A DNA stretch of 64,000 nucleotides from Fluviicola chungangensis (GCF_007558725.1 NZ_VLPL01000003.1:62001-126000), one strand, 5' to 3'. Numbered from the stretch's first letter, positions 35,147-45,084 are shown. Notes: generated by a model not told the origin, from the letters alone. Program-made: numbers and translations.

Positions 35147-38005
35147 ATGAAAAAGGAACTTTTATTTAGTTTGTTGCTCTTTGTTTCAGGAAGTTTGTTT
35201 GCACAAGACACTTTGGTTATATCAAAAAGGCAACTGGCAGATTCAGTTTATGGTTTGCTAAATGCGGAAAACATCCCTACAGGAAAATTGTTTAATAGAC
35301 AGTTCTTCTCTACTAAAGAGAGTACATTGTTTCATTTTTCTGATAGTAACGCCATTAAGAATGATACGATTAATCCTGATTATATCTACAATTCACTGCA
35401 CGAATTAGAGGAAATTGTTCTTTCGAAAGGATCAGATGTAGACTCCTGGACGCTTTTTGATAGTGTTCAGGCTTTTTGTGCAAACGAAGATTTTGATTAC
35501 AATCGGGTCATCATACCGATAACATATATCGATAAGCGATACAATTATTTCGATGACTCATCTGCTCTGGCATCAGGTTTGACTTATCTTAATGGCTATA
35601 ACCAAATGGATGAGAATGATAATAGCATTGTTCAACCCTTTGAAGAAAAACGCCTGAGACTAGCAGGGCCACTTTATAATTTCATGAGTGCAGATGTGTT
35701 CAACTTTTATGTGAAGCGTGAATGGTTGGTTGTTGATTCCATCGAACAAATAGATCATTTTAGTATAGGTATCGGAAATTATTGGTATGAATTGCCATTT
35801 GATACTTATTTACCAATAAAAGCTCCTGATTCTCTCCGATTTAATTTCAGAATCAGAGTACACTTTAAAAGTAATAGCCTGGAAAAGGGAATATGGGAAG
35901 ATGCTATTGAATTTTTAGCAGAATATTCAAACCTTACTCCAACCGATGAACCACATTCTAAGAAAATCTGTAATGAAGACAACGAGATTGCTCATGGGAA
36001 GAACAAATTGCAATGGTGCCTGGTTCATGGATGTACCGATCGTTTTTTTGAAGCTGATAAACCATTCATTTTATTGACTGGCTACCGCCCGCCAATTATC
36101 TCTCAGTCATTCGACAAGTCCTATGATAATTATAGTACTTATCACAACGCTTTACTGGAGATTCTCAGAGAACAAGCCCTTGATATTTACATTGTTCGAT
36201 TTAATATTTTCAGTCAGACGCAAAATCATGGTATAGTAGAATCAGCATATTTATTAAAGGATTTCATTCATTATGTGAATGATCGGAAAGCTACAGCGAG
36301 TAGTATGGGTGCATACAATGAGAATGTAATCCTGGCAGCATCCATGAGTTGTGATGTAGCTCGATTAACCTTACTTATGATGGAACGTGAACATGCAGAT
36401 AACGGAGCAAATCATCATCACACGCGATTATTAATCAGTTACGATGGGAACTTTTATGGTGCAAATATTCCTTTGACTACACAAGCAGCGTTATATAGTA
36501 ACAGAACTTTTTCCAAACCACTGACTTTATCTCCAACATTATTGCATTACATGTATGGTGCCATGTATCAAAAGACAACTAAGCAATTATTGACTTATCA
36601 CATTGCGAACGCGAATGAAAACCCGTTTACGAATCCCTGGGTGGATTTGGATATCATTCCCGGGCCAAATAATGAGCGGGTGAATTTTTTGAATTTCACA
36701 GCTGCGTATGATAATGGTGTATACTTTATTCCGATGCCTCAAAAGATGAGACACATTGCGGTATCACTTGGAAAAATAAGTGGTACGGATAATGAGAATA
36801 CGCCAAACGGTCTGGAATTTAACGATCCTGGAGAAAATTGGGTCGACTTGAATTACTTGCTTGAAAAATACATTCTTCGCAGCGCCAAATATGCTCCACC
36901 AGGTTCTTTTACCAAGATCTTCCAAAAAAACAGTTTGATTTCTCAAAGCTGGATCAGCTTTTTGCTGCCAATTTTCTGGGTAAAACACCAATTGCATGTA
37001 TCCGAAATGCTGGAAGTGGATAATGCCGGTGGTTCTTACCTCCCAAAATTTGGAAATGCTTTGGCTTTGACCAATTTTGCCCTATTTGGAGGAAATCAGA
37101 GTAAAATCCAATTTTCTCATAAAAGCGTGGTAACTGCTTTGGCCATTAACCCCAACCTCTGGCCGGCTGACGGAAGTTTGCGGGTGAATGTGCAGGATTT
37201 GGATTTGATGTATCGAAAGTTCGATATTGTTAACAACCCTCAATCAAATTATTATGGATATCCACATTTAGGCCGGCCAAATGATTACCGACAAATAACA
37301 CCTTTTGATGCCATTTATATTGATAATAATATCAATCCACACATTAATTTGGAAGAAGATATTGATGCAGATTCGGATAGTTTGAGGGACTTTTTATTGA
37401 ATGAGATTGAACCCTGGTATCTGGGCCTGCAGAATTTCAAAATGGGAGACCAGGCTCGCAGCAATTATTTGTATAAAGCCAAACGCAGGGCCAAGGTGGC
37501 TATCCGGGTGGGAAACCACGTCACGCCATCCACGCCGGATGGTTGGTACCAGGTGATGCCGAATGCGGACCTGGTTTTGAATGCCGGAGAATATATTGAG
37601 CTGGAAGAGGGTTTCGAAACTGAATTCGGAGCGCAATTCACAGCCGAGATTGATTATTATCAATGCAGTCCTGACAGGCTTGCTCCACCGGGTGGGGTAT
37701 CCGAAACAGAACAAACCAACAGAATTGCAGAACCGGATTCCCGGTGGCTGAACGGAGTCGAAGCCACAGAATCCGAAGAACCGGAGCTGAGATTATACCC
37801 CAATCCCACCACCGGAAGATTTACACTGGATTGCACAGGTATAATAAAAACCGTAACTTGTTTCACTGTAATGGGTAACCCGGTGTTTCAATGTGAAGTA
37901 GGGCAAGCATCCTGGGAATCAGACCAAGAATTGAAACCCGGAACGTACATTTTACGTTGTTTAATCGATAACCGCTGGCAGCAGCAAAAATTGGTTGTGC
38001 TATGA
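35147..38005 (+). CDS. Secreted alpha/beta-hydrolase-like protein with T9SS sorting domain
   Basis: A 952-residue secreted protein (signal peptide to SLFAQ). A central region resembles a lipase-type alpha/beta hydrolase: FILLTGYRPPI, then a nucleophile-elbow-like ILAASMSCDVARLTL, then LLISYDGNFYGANIPL. The usual GxSxG is changed to A-x-S-x-S, so activity is doubtful. The C-terminal part has a repeat-like GEYIELEEGFETEFGAQF module and a type A sorting domain (LRLYPNPTTGRFTLDC ... LKPGTYILRC). It overlaps the following lipoprotein by 4 nt and probably forms a unit with it and the tail-fibre-like gene. Base use looks more AT-rich than in the flanking core genes, except near the 3' end. Confidence 0.7.
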   Translation: MKKELLFSLLLFVSGSLFAQDTLVISKRQLADSVYGLLNAENIPTGKLFNRQFFSTKESTLFHFSDSNAIKNDTINPDYIYNSLHELEEIVLSKGSDVDSWTLFDSVQAFCANEDFDYNRVIIPITYIDKRYNYFDDSSALASGLTYLNGYNQMDENDNSIVQPFEEKRLRLAGPLYNFMSADVFNFYVKREWLVVDSIEQIDHFSIGIGNYWYELPFDTYLPIKAPDSLRFNFRIRVHFKSNSLEKGIWEDAIEFLAEYSNLTPTDEPHSKKICNEDNEIAHGKNKLQWCLVHGCTDRFFEADKPFILLTGYRPPIISQSFDKSYDNYSTYHNALLEILREQALDIYIVRFNIFSQTQNHGIVESAYLLKDFIHYVNDRKATASSMGAYNENVILAASMSCDVARLTLLMMEREHADNGANHHHTRLLISYDGNFYGANIPLTTQAALYSNRTFSKPLTLSPTLLHYMYGAMYQKTTKQLLTYHIANANENPFTNPWVDLDIIPGPNNERVNFLNFTAAYDNGVYFIPMPQKMRHIAVSLGKISGTDNENTPNGLEFNDPGENWVDLNYLLEKYILRSAKYAPPGSFTKIFQKNSLISQSWISFLLPIFWVKHQLHVSEMLEVDNAGGSYLPKFGNALALTNFALFGGNQSKIQFSHKSVVTALAINPNLWPADGSLRVNVQDLDLMYRKFDIVNNPQSNYYGYPHLGRPNDYRQITPFDAIYIDNNINPHINLEEDIDADSDSLRDFLLNEIEPWYLGLQNFKMGDQARSNYLYKAKRRAKVAIRVGNHVTPSTPDGWYQVMPNADLVLNAGEYIELEEGFETEFGAQFTAEIDYYQCSPDRLAPPGGVSETEQTNRIAEPDSRWLNGVEATESEEPELRLYPNPTTGRFTLDCTGIIKTVTCFTVMGNPVFQCEVGQASWESDQELKPGTYILRCLIDNRWQQQKLVVL

Positions 38006-38661
38006 AGCAAAATAACTTATTTGTCTTAATATTGTGTTTTGTAACATTAACAACTTGCACCAAGTTCGGCAAGAATGTTTATGTAGACGGTCGTGTCTAT
38101 AATCCTATTACTGGAGAGGGAATAGAAGGTGTGCCAATTAAACTGTATCGAACTAAAATTGATTCAAAAGATCCTATCGGGACCTCTTACAAAACTTTGG
38201 AAACAACAACGACAGATGCGAATGGTTATTATAAGTTAGAACATTTGACCTCTCCTTTCAAAGACGTATTTGTTCAATTAAATTCTGAAGATAATTACCC
38301 GGTGGGTTGGGTAGATTATGGAAATACCGGTGAGGCAAAAGTCAAAAAAGGAAAAAGAAACCATTTGGACTATCAGATGTTGCCATTTGGCGAAATAAAA
38401 ATCAGTATCCATAATATAAATTGCCAAGGTCCAAATGATACTTTAATCTACAAGAGAAATTATGTTTCACTAAGCGGGATCTCAGCATTTCAACCTTTTA
38501 CTTTAACGGGTTGCTATGATAATGATGGTGCTTTTGCTAAAGTTCCTAGTGGAGATTACCTCGTAGAATGGACAGTCATAAGAAATGGGATCAGTAATTC
38601 TTATTCACATATTGTGACTGTGCCTGGGAATGGACAAGTAACTTATAATATCGATTATTAG
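38002..38661 (+). CDS. Lipoprotein with carboxypeptidase-regulatory-like domain
   Basis: A 219-residue lipoprotein (lipobox in LILCFVTLTTC). The mature start TKFGKNVYVDGRVYNPITGEGIEGVPI, read in part, continues as a CarboxypepD_reg-like beta-sandwich (TTTDANGYYKLEHL). A second beta domain contains two Cys that may pair. Overlaps the end of the 952-residue gene by 4 nt (ATGA). A short paralogous fragment follows 1 nt after its stop. Function unknown, probably anchored to the outer membrane. Confidence 0.7.
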   Translation: MKQNNLFVLILCFVTLTTCTKFGKNVYVDGRVYNPITGEGIEGVPIKLYRTKIDSKDPIGTSYKTLETTTTDANGYYKLEHLTSPFKDVFVQLNSEDNYPVGWVDYGNTGEAKVKKGKRNHLDYQMLPFGEIKISIHNINCQGPNDTLIYKRNYVSLSGISAFQPFTLTGCYDNDGAFAKVPSGDYLVEWTVIRNGISNSYSHIVTVPGNGQVTYNIDY

Positions 38662-38662
38662 T

Positions 38663-38797
38663 ATGAGATTTTTCTCTATTCTAATTGGAATATTTTTAGC
38701 CTTGGTATCTTGCACCAAATTCGGAAAGAATATTTATGTCAATTTTGAGGTTCTTCCTAACCAGGATAATTCAAACGATCAATTACTAGAAGAATGA
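38663..38797 (+). CDS. Tiny lipoprotein, partial duplicate of the upstream gene
   Basis: A 44-residue frame that starts 1 nt after the upstream stop. It has a full lipoprotein signal (MRFFSILIGIFLALVSC) followed by TKFGKNIYVNFEV, almost the same as TKFGKNVYVDGRV at the same place in the 219-residue lipoprotein. It then ends after an unrelated acidic tail (DNSNDQLLEE). It may be a real micro-lipoprotein or the remnant of a tandem duplication truncated downstream. The intact signal and lipobox argue that it could still be made. Confidence 0.5.
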   Translation: MRFFSILIGIFLALVSCTKFGKNIYVNFEVLPNQDNSNDQLLEE

Positions 38798-38937
38798 TCT
38801 AAAGGTATTCTTTGTCCTGATTAGTGCATCTTTTTCCGCTTTTTGGAACACTTCATTTTCTTAACCAAATCCTAATCTCCAAACAGATTGTCATGTCTGA
38901 GATAATGCGTATCTTCACGTGAATAAATTTAAAGTGG

Positions 38938-39369
38938 ATGAGCAAACAAAAGCGTCATGTACTTTCATTGGAAACTTCTGTAGACTTTGAACTGATCGGG
39001 ATCTGTTCGCACCACAGTGATTATCGTTTGGCTTGGGGAATCAATAAGATTTTGGAGCTTGAGCTGACGAAAAGTGAAGAGCCGTTTGTGATTCAATCCA
39101 AAAAAGGAACAGTCGTTTCACAACACAGTTTTCATGTATTTATCGATGAGGTGGATCACATGGAATGGTATTTAATTAAGAATAAATCGGAAGGAAAATT
39201 CCTGATCCCTGAAAAAAACCAAATTGATTACTTTTTAATTCTAAGAGAAAATGTACTCCACGAATTAGATGAGTTGGTTGAACGGATTCGGGAATCGAAC
39301 AGTGTGATGGCTGCTTATGTTTTTGAAGCAGAATCAATCCCTTCCGCAGAACTAATAATTTTCGAATGA
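38938..39369 (+). CDS. IPExxVDY family protein
   Basis: A 143-residue cytoplasmic protein of the Bacteroidota IPExxVDY family, named for the motif seen here as IPEKNQIDYFLI (the V replaced by I). Helix and strand content only; no catalytic motif is known. The family regularly sits between rnc and pyk, and here it overlaps pyk by 4 nt. The role is unknown; coupling to pyruvate kinase suggests a conserved functional or regulatory link. Confidence 0.88.
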   Translation: MSKQKRHVLSLETSVDFELIGICSHHSDYRLAWGINKILELELTKSEEPFVIQSKKGTVVSQHSFHVFIDEVDHMEWYLIKNKSEGKFLIPEKNQIDYFLILRENVLHELDELVERIRESNSVMAAYVFEAESIPSAELIIFE

Positions 39370-40784
39370 AAAAAACCAAAATTGTAGCAACCTTAGGTCC
39401 GGCTACCGCGGATAAAGAAGTATTAAAACAAATGATATTGGATGGTTTGAACGTATGCCGTTTGAACTGTTCACACGGATCGCATGAAGATCACAAGAAA
39501 AGCATCGACATGATCCGTGAGATTAACAAGGAGACCGGTTTGAATGTGTCGATCCTGGCCGATTTACAAGGTCCGAAGATCCGAACGTATGAAATGGAGA
39601 ACAATGGCGTGATGATGAAAGAAGGCGCGATTGTGACGATTGTAACCGAACGCATTACAGGAACAGCAGAAAAATTTGGGATCAGTTATTCCCTGATGCC
39701 CCGTGATGTGCAACCGGGAGAACGCATTTTGCTCGATGACGGGAAATTGCAGATGGAGATCGTGGAAACGAACGGGGAATCAGAAATCAAAGCGAGAGTG
39801 ATCCACGGTGGAATCCTTTCTTCCAAAAAAGGAGTGAATCTGCCGAATACCAAAATATCTCTACCATCACTGACTGAAAAGGATCGGGAAGATTTGGAAT
39901 TTGCACTGAATAATGATGTGGACTGGATTGGATTGTCATTCGTCCGTTCAGCAAGAGATATCATTGAGCTAAAGCACATTATCTCGAATCGTCAAGCAAA
40001 AGCACGGGTGGTGGCAAAAATTGAGAAACCGGAAGCGATTGAGGACATTGATGAGATTATCAAAGTAACGGATGCATTAATGGTTGCGCGTGGTGACCTG
40101 GGCGTGGAAATTCCGTATCAAAATGTTCCGTTGATCCAGAAAATGCTGATCCGTAAAGGTCATCAGTTTGCAAAACCGGTGATTGTGGCAACTCAAATGA
40201 TGGAAAGTATGATTACCAATGTAACTCCCACACGCGCAGAGGTAAACGACGTAGCCAATGCCGTTTTGGATGGAGCGGATGCGGTAATGCTTTCTGGAGA
40301 AACATCTGTAGGAAAATTCCCGATTGAGGTTATCCGTACGATGGTGAATATCGTAAATGAGATGGAGAAATTTGAAGGAATCTATCACAAAGACCAGCTT
40401 CCGGATAAATCACAGTCGCGTTTCATTTCGGATTCGATCTGTTTTAATGCCTGTCGATTGGCTCAACGAGTGGAGGCAGATGCCATTATTACCATGTCAT
40501 ATTCCGGATATACGGCTTATAAAATCGCGTCCCAAAGACCCAATGCACCAATCTTTGTTTTTACCGGGAACAAGCAGATCATTACTCAATTGAGCCTGGT
40601 TTGGGGTGTAAGAGCGTTCTATTACGATAAAAAGGTCAGCACCGATCATACGATTGCGGATATTAAATACCTCCTTGCCAAAGAAGGATTGTTGAAACAG
40701 GGAGATTTGGTGATTAATATTGCTTCTATTCCGATCGAAGAGAATGGAAAATCAAATATGTTGAAATTGAGTTACGTAGAGTAA
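39366..40784 (+). CDS. pyk: Pyruvate kinase
   Basis: Converts PEP and ADP to pyruvate and ATP. Its 472 residues include TKIVATLGPATADKEVLKQM, RLNCSHGSHEDH, the cation and substrate loop ADLQGPKIRT, the active-site stretch VVAKIEKPEA with the catalytic Lys, MVARGDLGVEIP, and ATQMMESM. The allosteric C-terminal domain is present. Starts within the stop of the IPExxVDY gene. Followed by a clear terminator. Confidence 0.97.
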   Translation: MKKTKIVATLGPATADKEVLKQMILDGLNVCRLNCSHGSHEDHKKSIDMIREINKETGLNVSILADLQGPKIRTYEMENNGVMMKEGAIVTIVTERITGTAEKFGISYSLMPRDVQPGERILLDDGKLQMEIVETNGESEIKARVIHGGILSSKKGVNLPNTKISLPSLTEKDREDLEFALNNDVDWIGLSFVRSARDIIELKHIISNRQAKARVVAKIEKPEAIEDIDEIIKVTDALMVARGDLGVEIPYQNVPLIQKMLIRKGHQFAKPVIVATQMMESMITNVTPTRAEVNDVANAVLDGADAVMLSGETSVGKFPIEVIRTMVNIVNEMEKFEGIYHKDQLPDKSQSRFISDSICFNACRLAQRVEADAIITMSYSGYTAYKIASQRPNAPIFVFTGNKQIITQLSLVWGVRAFYYDKKVSTDHTIADIKYLLAKEGLLKQGDLVINIASIPIEENGKSNMLKLSYVE

Positions 40785-40805
40785 ACCAACGATTCTGATA
40801 GTTAA

Positions 40806-40843
40806 AACAAAACCCCGGTGATCTTTAGGATACCGGGGTTTTT
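40806..40843 (+). terminator. Terminator of the pyk operon
   Basis: AAAACCCCGGT / ACCGGGGTTTTT inverted repeat about 22 nt after the pyk stop, ending in a T run. Confidence 0.85.
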
Positions 40844-40871
40844 CATTTAAACAAGTGAATATTACTGTCGC

Positions 40872-42401
40872 TTACTTTTCAAAAGAAACAGTGAGGATTT
40901 TCGCCTTTTTTATACGAATGAATTGACTCATATAATCTGTCGGCGAAGTTTGAACACTGCTTCCGAGAGCAGGAACATAATTTCCGATTTGATCTTTCGT
41001 AAATACGTCTTTTGACTTACTGCTTCCATCTTCCTTGCTGATCTCGGCCATTTTCATTTTGTTTTCTTCCATAAACACAACATAGAAATAATCTTCTACG
41101 TTGTGAAAGAGCATCTGGCCCGCCATGGCATTGGTCGCATGATGGAACTTCTTAAAGCGTTGAACCCATTCGATTTCCCCGTCTTTATTTGTACGAACCG
41201 TGATTAAATCCGCATGGATGTAATGTGGTGTTGTATGTCTGTTTCCCTTGGAATCCGTATAGGTCGTTTCATAGTAGCGGAAACGCTCAGCTACCAGGAT
41301 CGAGCTTCCATCCTTGTTCGGGATTACTTCTCTTACCAGATACTCGTAAATATCGTAATCCTTGCCTTTGTTCATTTTCTTCTCGGTCTTGTTCTTCTGT
41401 CTTTCGGACATGTTTTCCGTAATGAAATCAAAGGTAAAAGGATGAATGTCTTCGCTGACCTTCTCACCGGTATTTGTATCGTAGATTTGCGTAAAGACAC
41501 CCCCGGAATCATCGGATCGTTTAACTCCTGAGCTGTAGAAACCGGAAATATGCAATTTCCCGGATGCATCCAGGGCACATTCAAAATCAGAAATACTGTT
41601 CCCGATGTCTCTCAAAGTGATCTCAAATTGCTGTAGATTTTCACTTTTTCGGTCAATCAGGTAGAAATCAAGTTTATCGGATTCATTCTTTCCACCCTTT
41701 GTTTTACAGGTAAAGGCAATGAATTTTTCAGAAATGATGTAATTACTGAAGCTGGTTTTCTCGTAATCTCCCGCTACATCAAACTCCGTTTTCATACTTG
41801 TTTTCAGCTCATTGTCAATAACAAAAAGTGTTGCTTTTGAGTTTCCGGATCCTTTGGATGATTGAACGACCAATGCAAATTCCTGGTTATTTTTCGGATC
41901 GAAAAAAGAGTTTACATCGTTTTTTTGTTTTCCTTTTTCAGGAAAAGAACCTATTTCAAGTGTATTGCCCTGTGCCAGATTGTCTTTTTCGTATTCGATC
42001 AGGTAAATGCTGCGCATTCCCGTCTTTTTATCCAGGTTGCTTACGGTTTGGATCAAGCGATTATCGATCATCTTCATATCGAGCGGTGCACGGTACATTC
42101 CCAATTTGTAAATATCCGTTTTCATCGGTACTTTTTTGGAAAGTACCAGGTTCATCTTCGCGTCGAATTTATTGATGATGTATTTGAATCCGATCGGGAT
42201 CATCATCAAATTAAGCCCTTTGACACTGAGTGAATACATATACGTCCCATCGGAACCAAGAGTCATGAAACCGAATCCTTTTCCTTTTGCTTCTTCGGAT
42301 AGTTCGAACTTGGCATCAAATACGGTTTTTTTGGTTTGACCAAAGATGTGTAAGTGAGCTGAAAAAAGGAAAAGTGTTAAAAACAGAGCTGTTCTTTTCA
42401 T
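40872..42401 (-). CDS. Secreted protein of unknown function (propeller-like repeats)
   Basis: A 509-residue protein with a signal peptide (to HIFGQ). The rest is a series of similar beta segments of the kind FALVVQSSKG, KLDFYLIDRKS and GEKVSEDIHPFTFDF, suggesting a beta-propeller. A Lys/Glu-rich helix (MSERQKNKTEKKMNKGKDYDIY) interrupts the series around 325-350. No sorting domain is visible, so it may remain periplasmic. The family is not recognised. Its promoter lies 26 nt upstream of the start. Stands downstream of the 853-residue secreted protein in the same direction but with its own promoter. Confidence 0.6.
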   Translation of the reverse strand: MKRTALFLTLFLFSAHLHIFGQTKKTVFDAKFELSEEAKGKGFGFMTLGSDGTYMYSLSVKGLNLMMIPIGFKYIINKFDAKMNLVLSKKVPMKTDIYKLGMYRAPLDMKMIDNRLIQTVSNLDKKTGMRSIYLIEYEKDNLAQGNTLEIGSFPEKGKQKNDVNSFFDPKNNQEFALVVQSSKGSGNSKATLFVIDNELKTSMKTEFDVAGDYEKTSFSNYIISEKFIAFTCKTKGGKNESDKLDFYLIDRKSENLQQFEITLRDIGNSISDFECALDASGKLHISGFYSSGVKRSDDSGGVFTQIYDTNTGEKVSEDIHPFTFDFITENMSERQKNKTEKKMNKGKDYDIYEYLVREVIPNKDGSSILVAERFRYYETTYTDSKGNRHTTPHYIHADLITVRTNKDGEIEWVQRFKKFHHATNAMAGQMLFHNVEDYFYVVFMEENKMKMAEISKEDGSSKSKDVFTKDQIGNYVPALGSSVQTSPTDYMSQFIRIKKAKILTVSFEK

Positions 42402-42426
42402 TTAGATGGCGATTAAAATTTCAGTG

Positions 42427-42434
42427 CAAAATTA
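42427..42434 (-). promoter_or_regulatory. -7 box TAATTTTG (minus strand)
   Basis: Read on the minus strand, TAATTTTG fits TAnnTTTG and precedes the start codon at 42401 by 25 nt. Confidence 0.5.
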
Positions 42435-42522
42435 GCTTTTTCATGCCGTTATTTAACAGCAATAACCGCAGAAAATCAAATAATTTTAAAATAGATTAAG
42501 GATCAGGATGTTAACCGGCGAA

Positions 42523-45084
42523 TTAGTCCAGCTTTCCTGCCAAAGTAAAGCCAATCCGTTTTGCAAACTGTTTTCCACTGCCATCAGCAGAAAAGGCTTC
42601 AATAACTGCAATGTAAATTCCGATAGGTGCTTTTTGATTATTCGACAGCACACCATCCCAGGTAAAACTTCCCTGCTGACCCAATAACTCACTGGAAAAC
42701 AAGGTGTGAACTTCGCGTCCCTGATTATCGAAGATTTTGAGGGTAGCGATCATTCCTGCATCAAAATTGTATTGGAACAACAAGACATCCTGGAAACCAT
42801 CATTGTCCGGTGAAAAAATCGGTTCTGTAGCCCCGAATGTCGAAGAAACACTTCCGGACACATATTGGGAATTCATTTTTCCCGGAGTTCCGAATCCGAT
42901 CGTTTCTGCAGCAGTATGCCAGTTGGAAGCGCTGGATGAAGCCCCTTCCGGATTAATGCGTTCCAGAGTTTTGTTTTCCGTGTCATCGATGAGTGATAAA
43001 TGCCAGTCTTCCCGGTAACTTACTTTATCCAGTACAATTGAATTGTAGAGAAGTTGGATGGTGGATGAATCATTGTTCAATGACGGAAGCGAAGTAACAT
43101 AAAATCGTCCCGGAACGGATTGTGGAAATGTACTTTTTTGATAATTGCTGTCCGGAGTCAATACAACATAAGCTCCCGGGTCCAGGAAATAGTTTTGGGT
43201 CAATTGAACGGTATCTTCATCCAGATTCGTGACAAACAAATCCTTCAGGTTAAGGACTTTGGCAGAACGATTGTAGAGTTCCACAAAATCAGATCCGCCG
43301 GTTGCAGGATCGAATAAGATCTCGTTAATCACCAAATCTCCCGCTTGCGGTACATCGGCTAAAGCGAAACTTCCGCTCAAGGTAGTTGCATTTAACCAGC
43401 AATCGCTCACGGAACCGTAAGAAAAACTATAGTGCTGACTAAACACCAGGTTTTCATTAAAAACAATTGTGGCCTGATTACTGAAAGTGGATGCAACGGA
43501 AACGGATTGAACCGTCAGGTTTGGATTTGAAGTGAAAACAGCATTGACCAAACTCGCAGAATCCATTCCTTCTGAGAAATGAACTTCCAGGTAATTCGGA
43601 CTAATTGCAATCAAACTGCTGATTTGTGGAATCTGGGTATCCGGGGTAATCGTATACACCGAATTTTGGGCACCCGGGGTTCCGCCATTTGCATTTGTGG
43701 AAGCAATCCAATTCGAAGAATCAGAACATGGATCGTTGGGATTGATCAGTTCCAGGCTATAACCGCCGCTTTTTTTAATCGGATCCCTGTACCAGTTGTC
43801 TGTATAGGAAATGTTGTCAATAATGATCCCGGAATTGTCTTTCAGAATCGCGTCATCACTTGAGTTGTTGTAACTTGGAAAACTGCTCACACCATACGAT
43901 CCCGCAAATTCGGGGGTGTTTGCCGAGGCACAGAGAATTTTATACTGACCCGGATTAATGAAACCTGATAAAATCGTTCCGTCACCACTTAGGTCTCCTA
44001 ATTTCCAACCGGATAGGTCGATGTATTTGTTACTCTTATTGTAGATTTCAACGAATTCCAGCTCCGGCAGGCCAATGACAGGAGTGGGATCGACCATGAC
44101 CTCTGAGATGATCACATCTCCTTTCACGGCAGTTTCACCCACCAAATAGCTAAAGTTCCCGGTCAAATTAGTTGCCGTATTTCCAAAAGCATCTTCAATG
44201 CTTGAAACTGTGACCGTGTAGTTTTGTCCGTTAGTGAGTGAGGAAGCCAGGTTTAAATGAAGCAAAGCTGTATTTGTACCGTCAACAGAAACAGCACCGA
44301 CAACTACCGACGGATTTAGCGTATAGTTGCTTGTAAGGAGCAAATTTGCTCCACCAACCGGCTCACTAAACAGCAGATCGACCTGAGAATTGGTAATCGC
44401 TGTTGTACTTACAAGTATTGGTGCCTGGGTATCTACAATTTCATCCCCCACATAGACATCATCATAATAAAACTTGGTTGCATTGGAAGCAGTGTAAGTC
44501 TGGAAAACACCGAAATGAGTTCCGGTAAGGGCTGCTGCATCCGTTCCGGTGTAAGCACTTCCGAAGTTTGTACCGCCGCTTGCATCGACATATAATTTCC
44601 AAAGACCGGTATTGTCTCTCACAACTTTCACCCGTACCGCGAATGAAGTTGCGATTTGTCCGTCCGGAGCAGCACAAATCTGGGTAGAGACTCCGGAAAT
44701 CATTTTAAATAGGCGAACAGCATCTGTTGAACCGGCTTCCCCGAATTGCAGGTAAAATCCATCCGGATTGGTACTTAAATCGGCAGAAACGGAAGTGAGG
44801 TATACCCTTCCGAAATTGCTGGTGCTGGGAGCAAAGGTTTGCCGGACCAGGATTTCCCATTGTTTGTTGTCCAGGGAAGTTAAATTGTGAGGAGTTGATA
44901 GATAAGAGGTCGCAGCAATAGTATTGTTTAATTGTAATTCCTGACCTGCATTTACAATATACGTAGTGCTGGTACCATTCCACACCGGATTGGAAGTGAA
45001 ATCTCCGTCTGAAAAATCGTCCGTAAGCTGGTTCCAGCTAAGGAATGGAAAAAGTAGTGTAAGAACAATGAAAAGTGCCTTCAT
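42523..45084 (-). CDS. Secreted protein with two lamin-tail domains and FlgD-like sorting end
   Basis: An 853-residue surface protein (signal peptide to FLSWNQ). Order: a concanavalin-like lectin or glucanase-type domain (about 20-215, NFGRVYLTSVSADL ... FYYDDVYVGDE); an Ig-like domain beginning DTQAPILVSTTAI; and a lamin-tail domain at about 328-470 (VIISEVMVDPTP, FVEIYNKSNKYIDLSGWKLGD). A second Ig-like domain follows, then a second lamin-tail domain near 590-740 (LVINEILFDPATGGSDFVEL). The C-terminal FSPDNDGFQDVLLFQY ... IGIYIAVIEAFSADG is a FlgD-Ig/CHU_C-like sorting module. It probably serves as an adhesin or envelope protein. Confidence 0.82.
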   Translation of the reverse strand: MKALFIVLTLLFPFLSWNQLTDDFSDGDFTSNPVWNGTSTTYIVNAGQELQLNNTIAATSYLSTPHNLTSLDNKQWEILVRQTFAPSTSNFGRVYLTSVSADLSTNPDGFYLQFGEAGSTDAVRLFKMISGVSTQICAAPDGQIATSFAVRVKVVRDNTGLWKLYVDASGGTNFGSAYTGTDAAALTGTHFGVFQTYTASNATKFYYDDVYVGDEIVDTQAPILVSTTAITNSQVDLLFSEPVGGANLLLTSNYTLNPSVVVGAVSVDGTNTALLHLNLASSLTNGQNYTVTVSSIEDAFGNTATNLTGNFSYLVGETAVKGDVIISEVMVDPTPVIGLPELEFVEIYNKSNKYIDLSGWKLGDLSGDGTILSGFINPGQYKILCASANTPEFAGSYGVSSFPSYNNSSDDAILKDNSGIIIDNISYTDNWYRDPIKKSGGYSLELINPNDPCSDSSNWIASTNANGGTPGAQNSVYTITPDTQIPQISSLIAISPNYLEVHFSEGMDSASLVNAVFTSNPNLTVQSVSVASTFSNQATIVFNENLVFSQHYSFSYGSVSDCWLNATTLSGSFALADVPQAGDLVINEILFDPATGGSDFVELYNRSAKVLNLKDLFVTNLDEDTVQLTQNYFLDPGAYVVLTPDSNYQKSTFPQSVPGRFYVTSLPSLNNDSSTIQLLYNSIVLDKVSYREDWHLSLIDDTENKTLERINPEGASSSASNWHTAAETIGFGTPGKMNSQYVSGSVSSTFGATEPIFSPDNDGFQDVLLFQYNFDAGMIATLKIFDNQGREVHTLFSSELLGQQGSFTWDGVLSNNQKAPIGIYIAVIEAFSADGSGKQFAKRIGFTLAGKLD

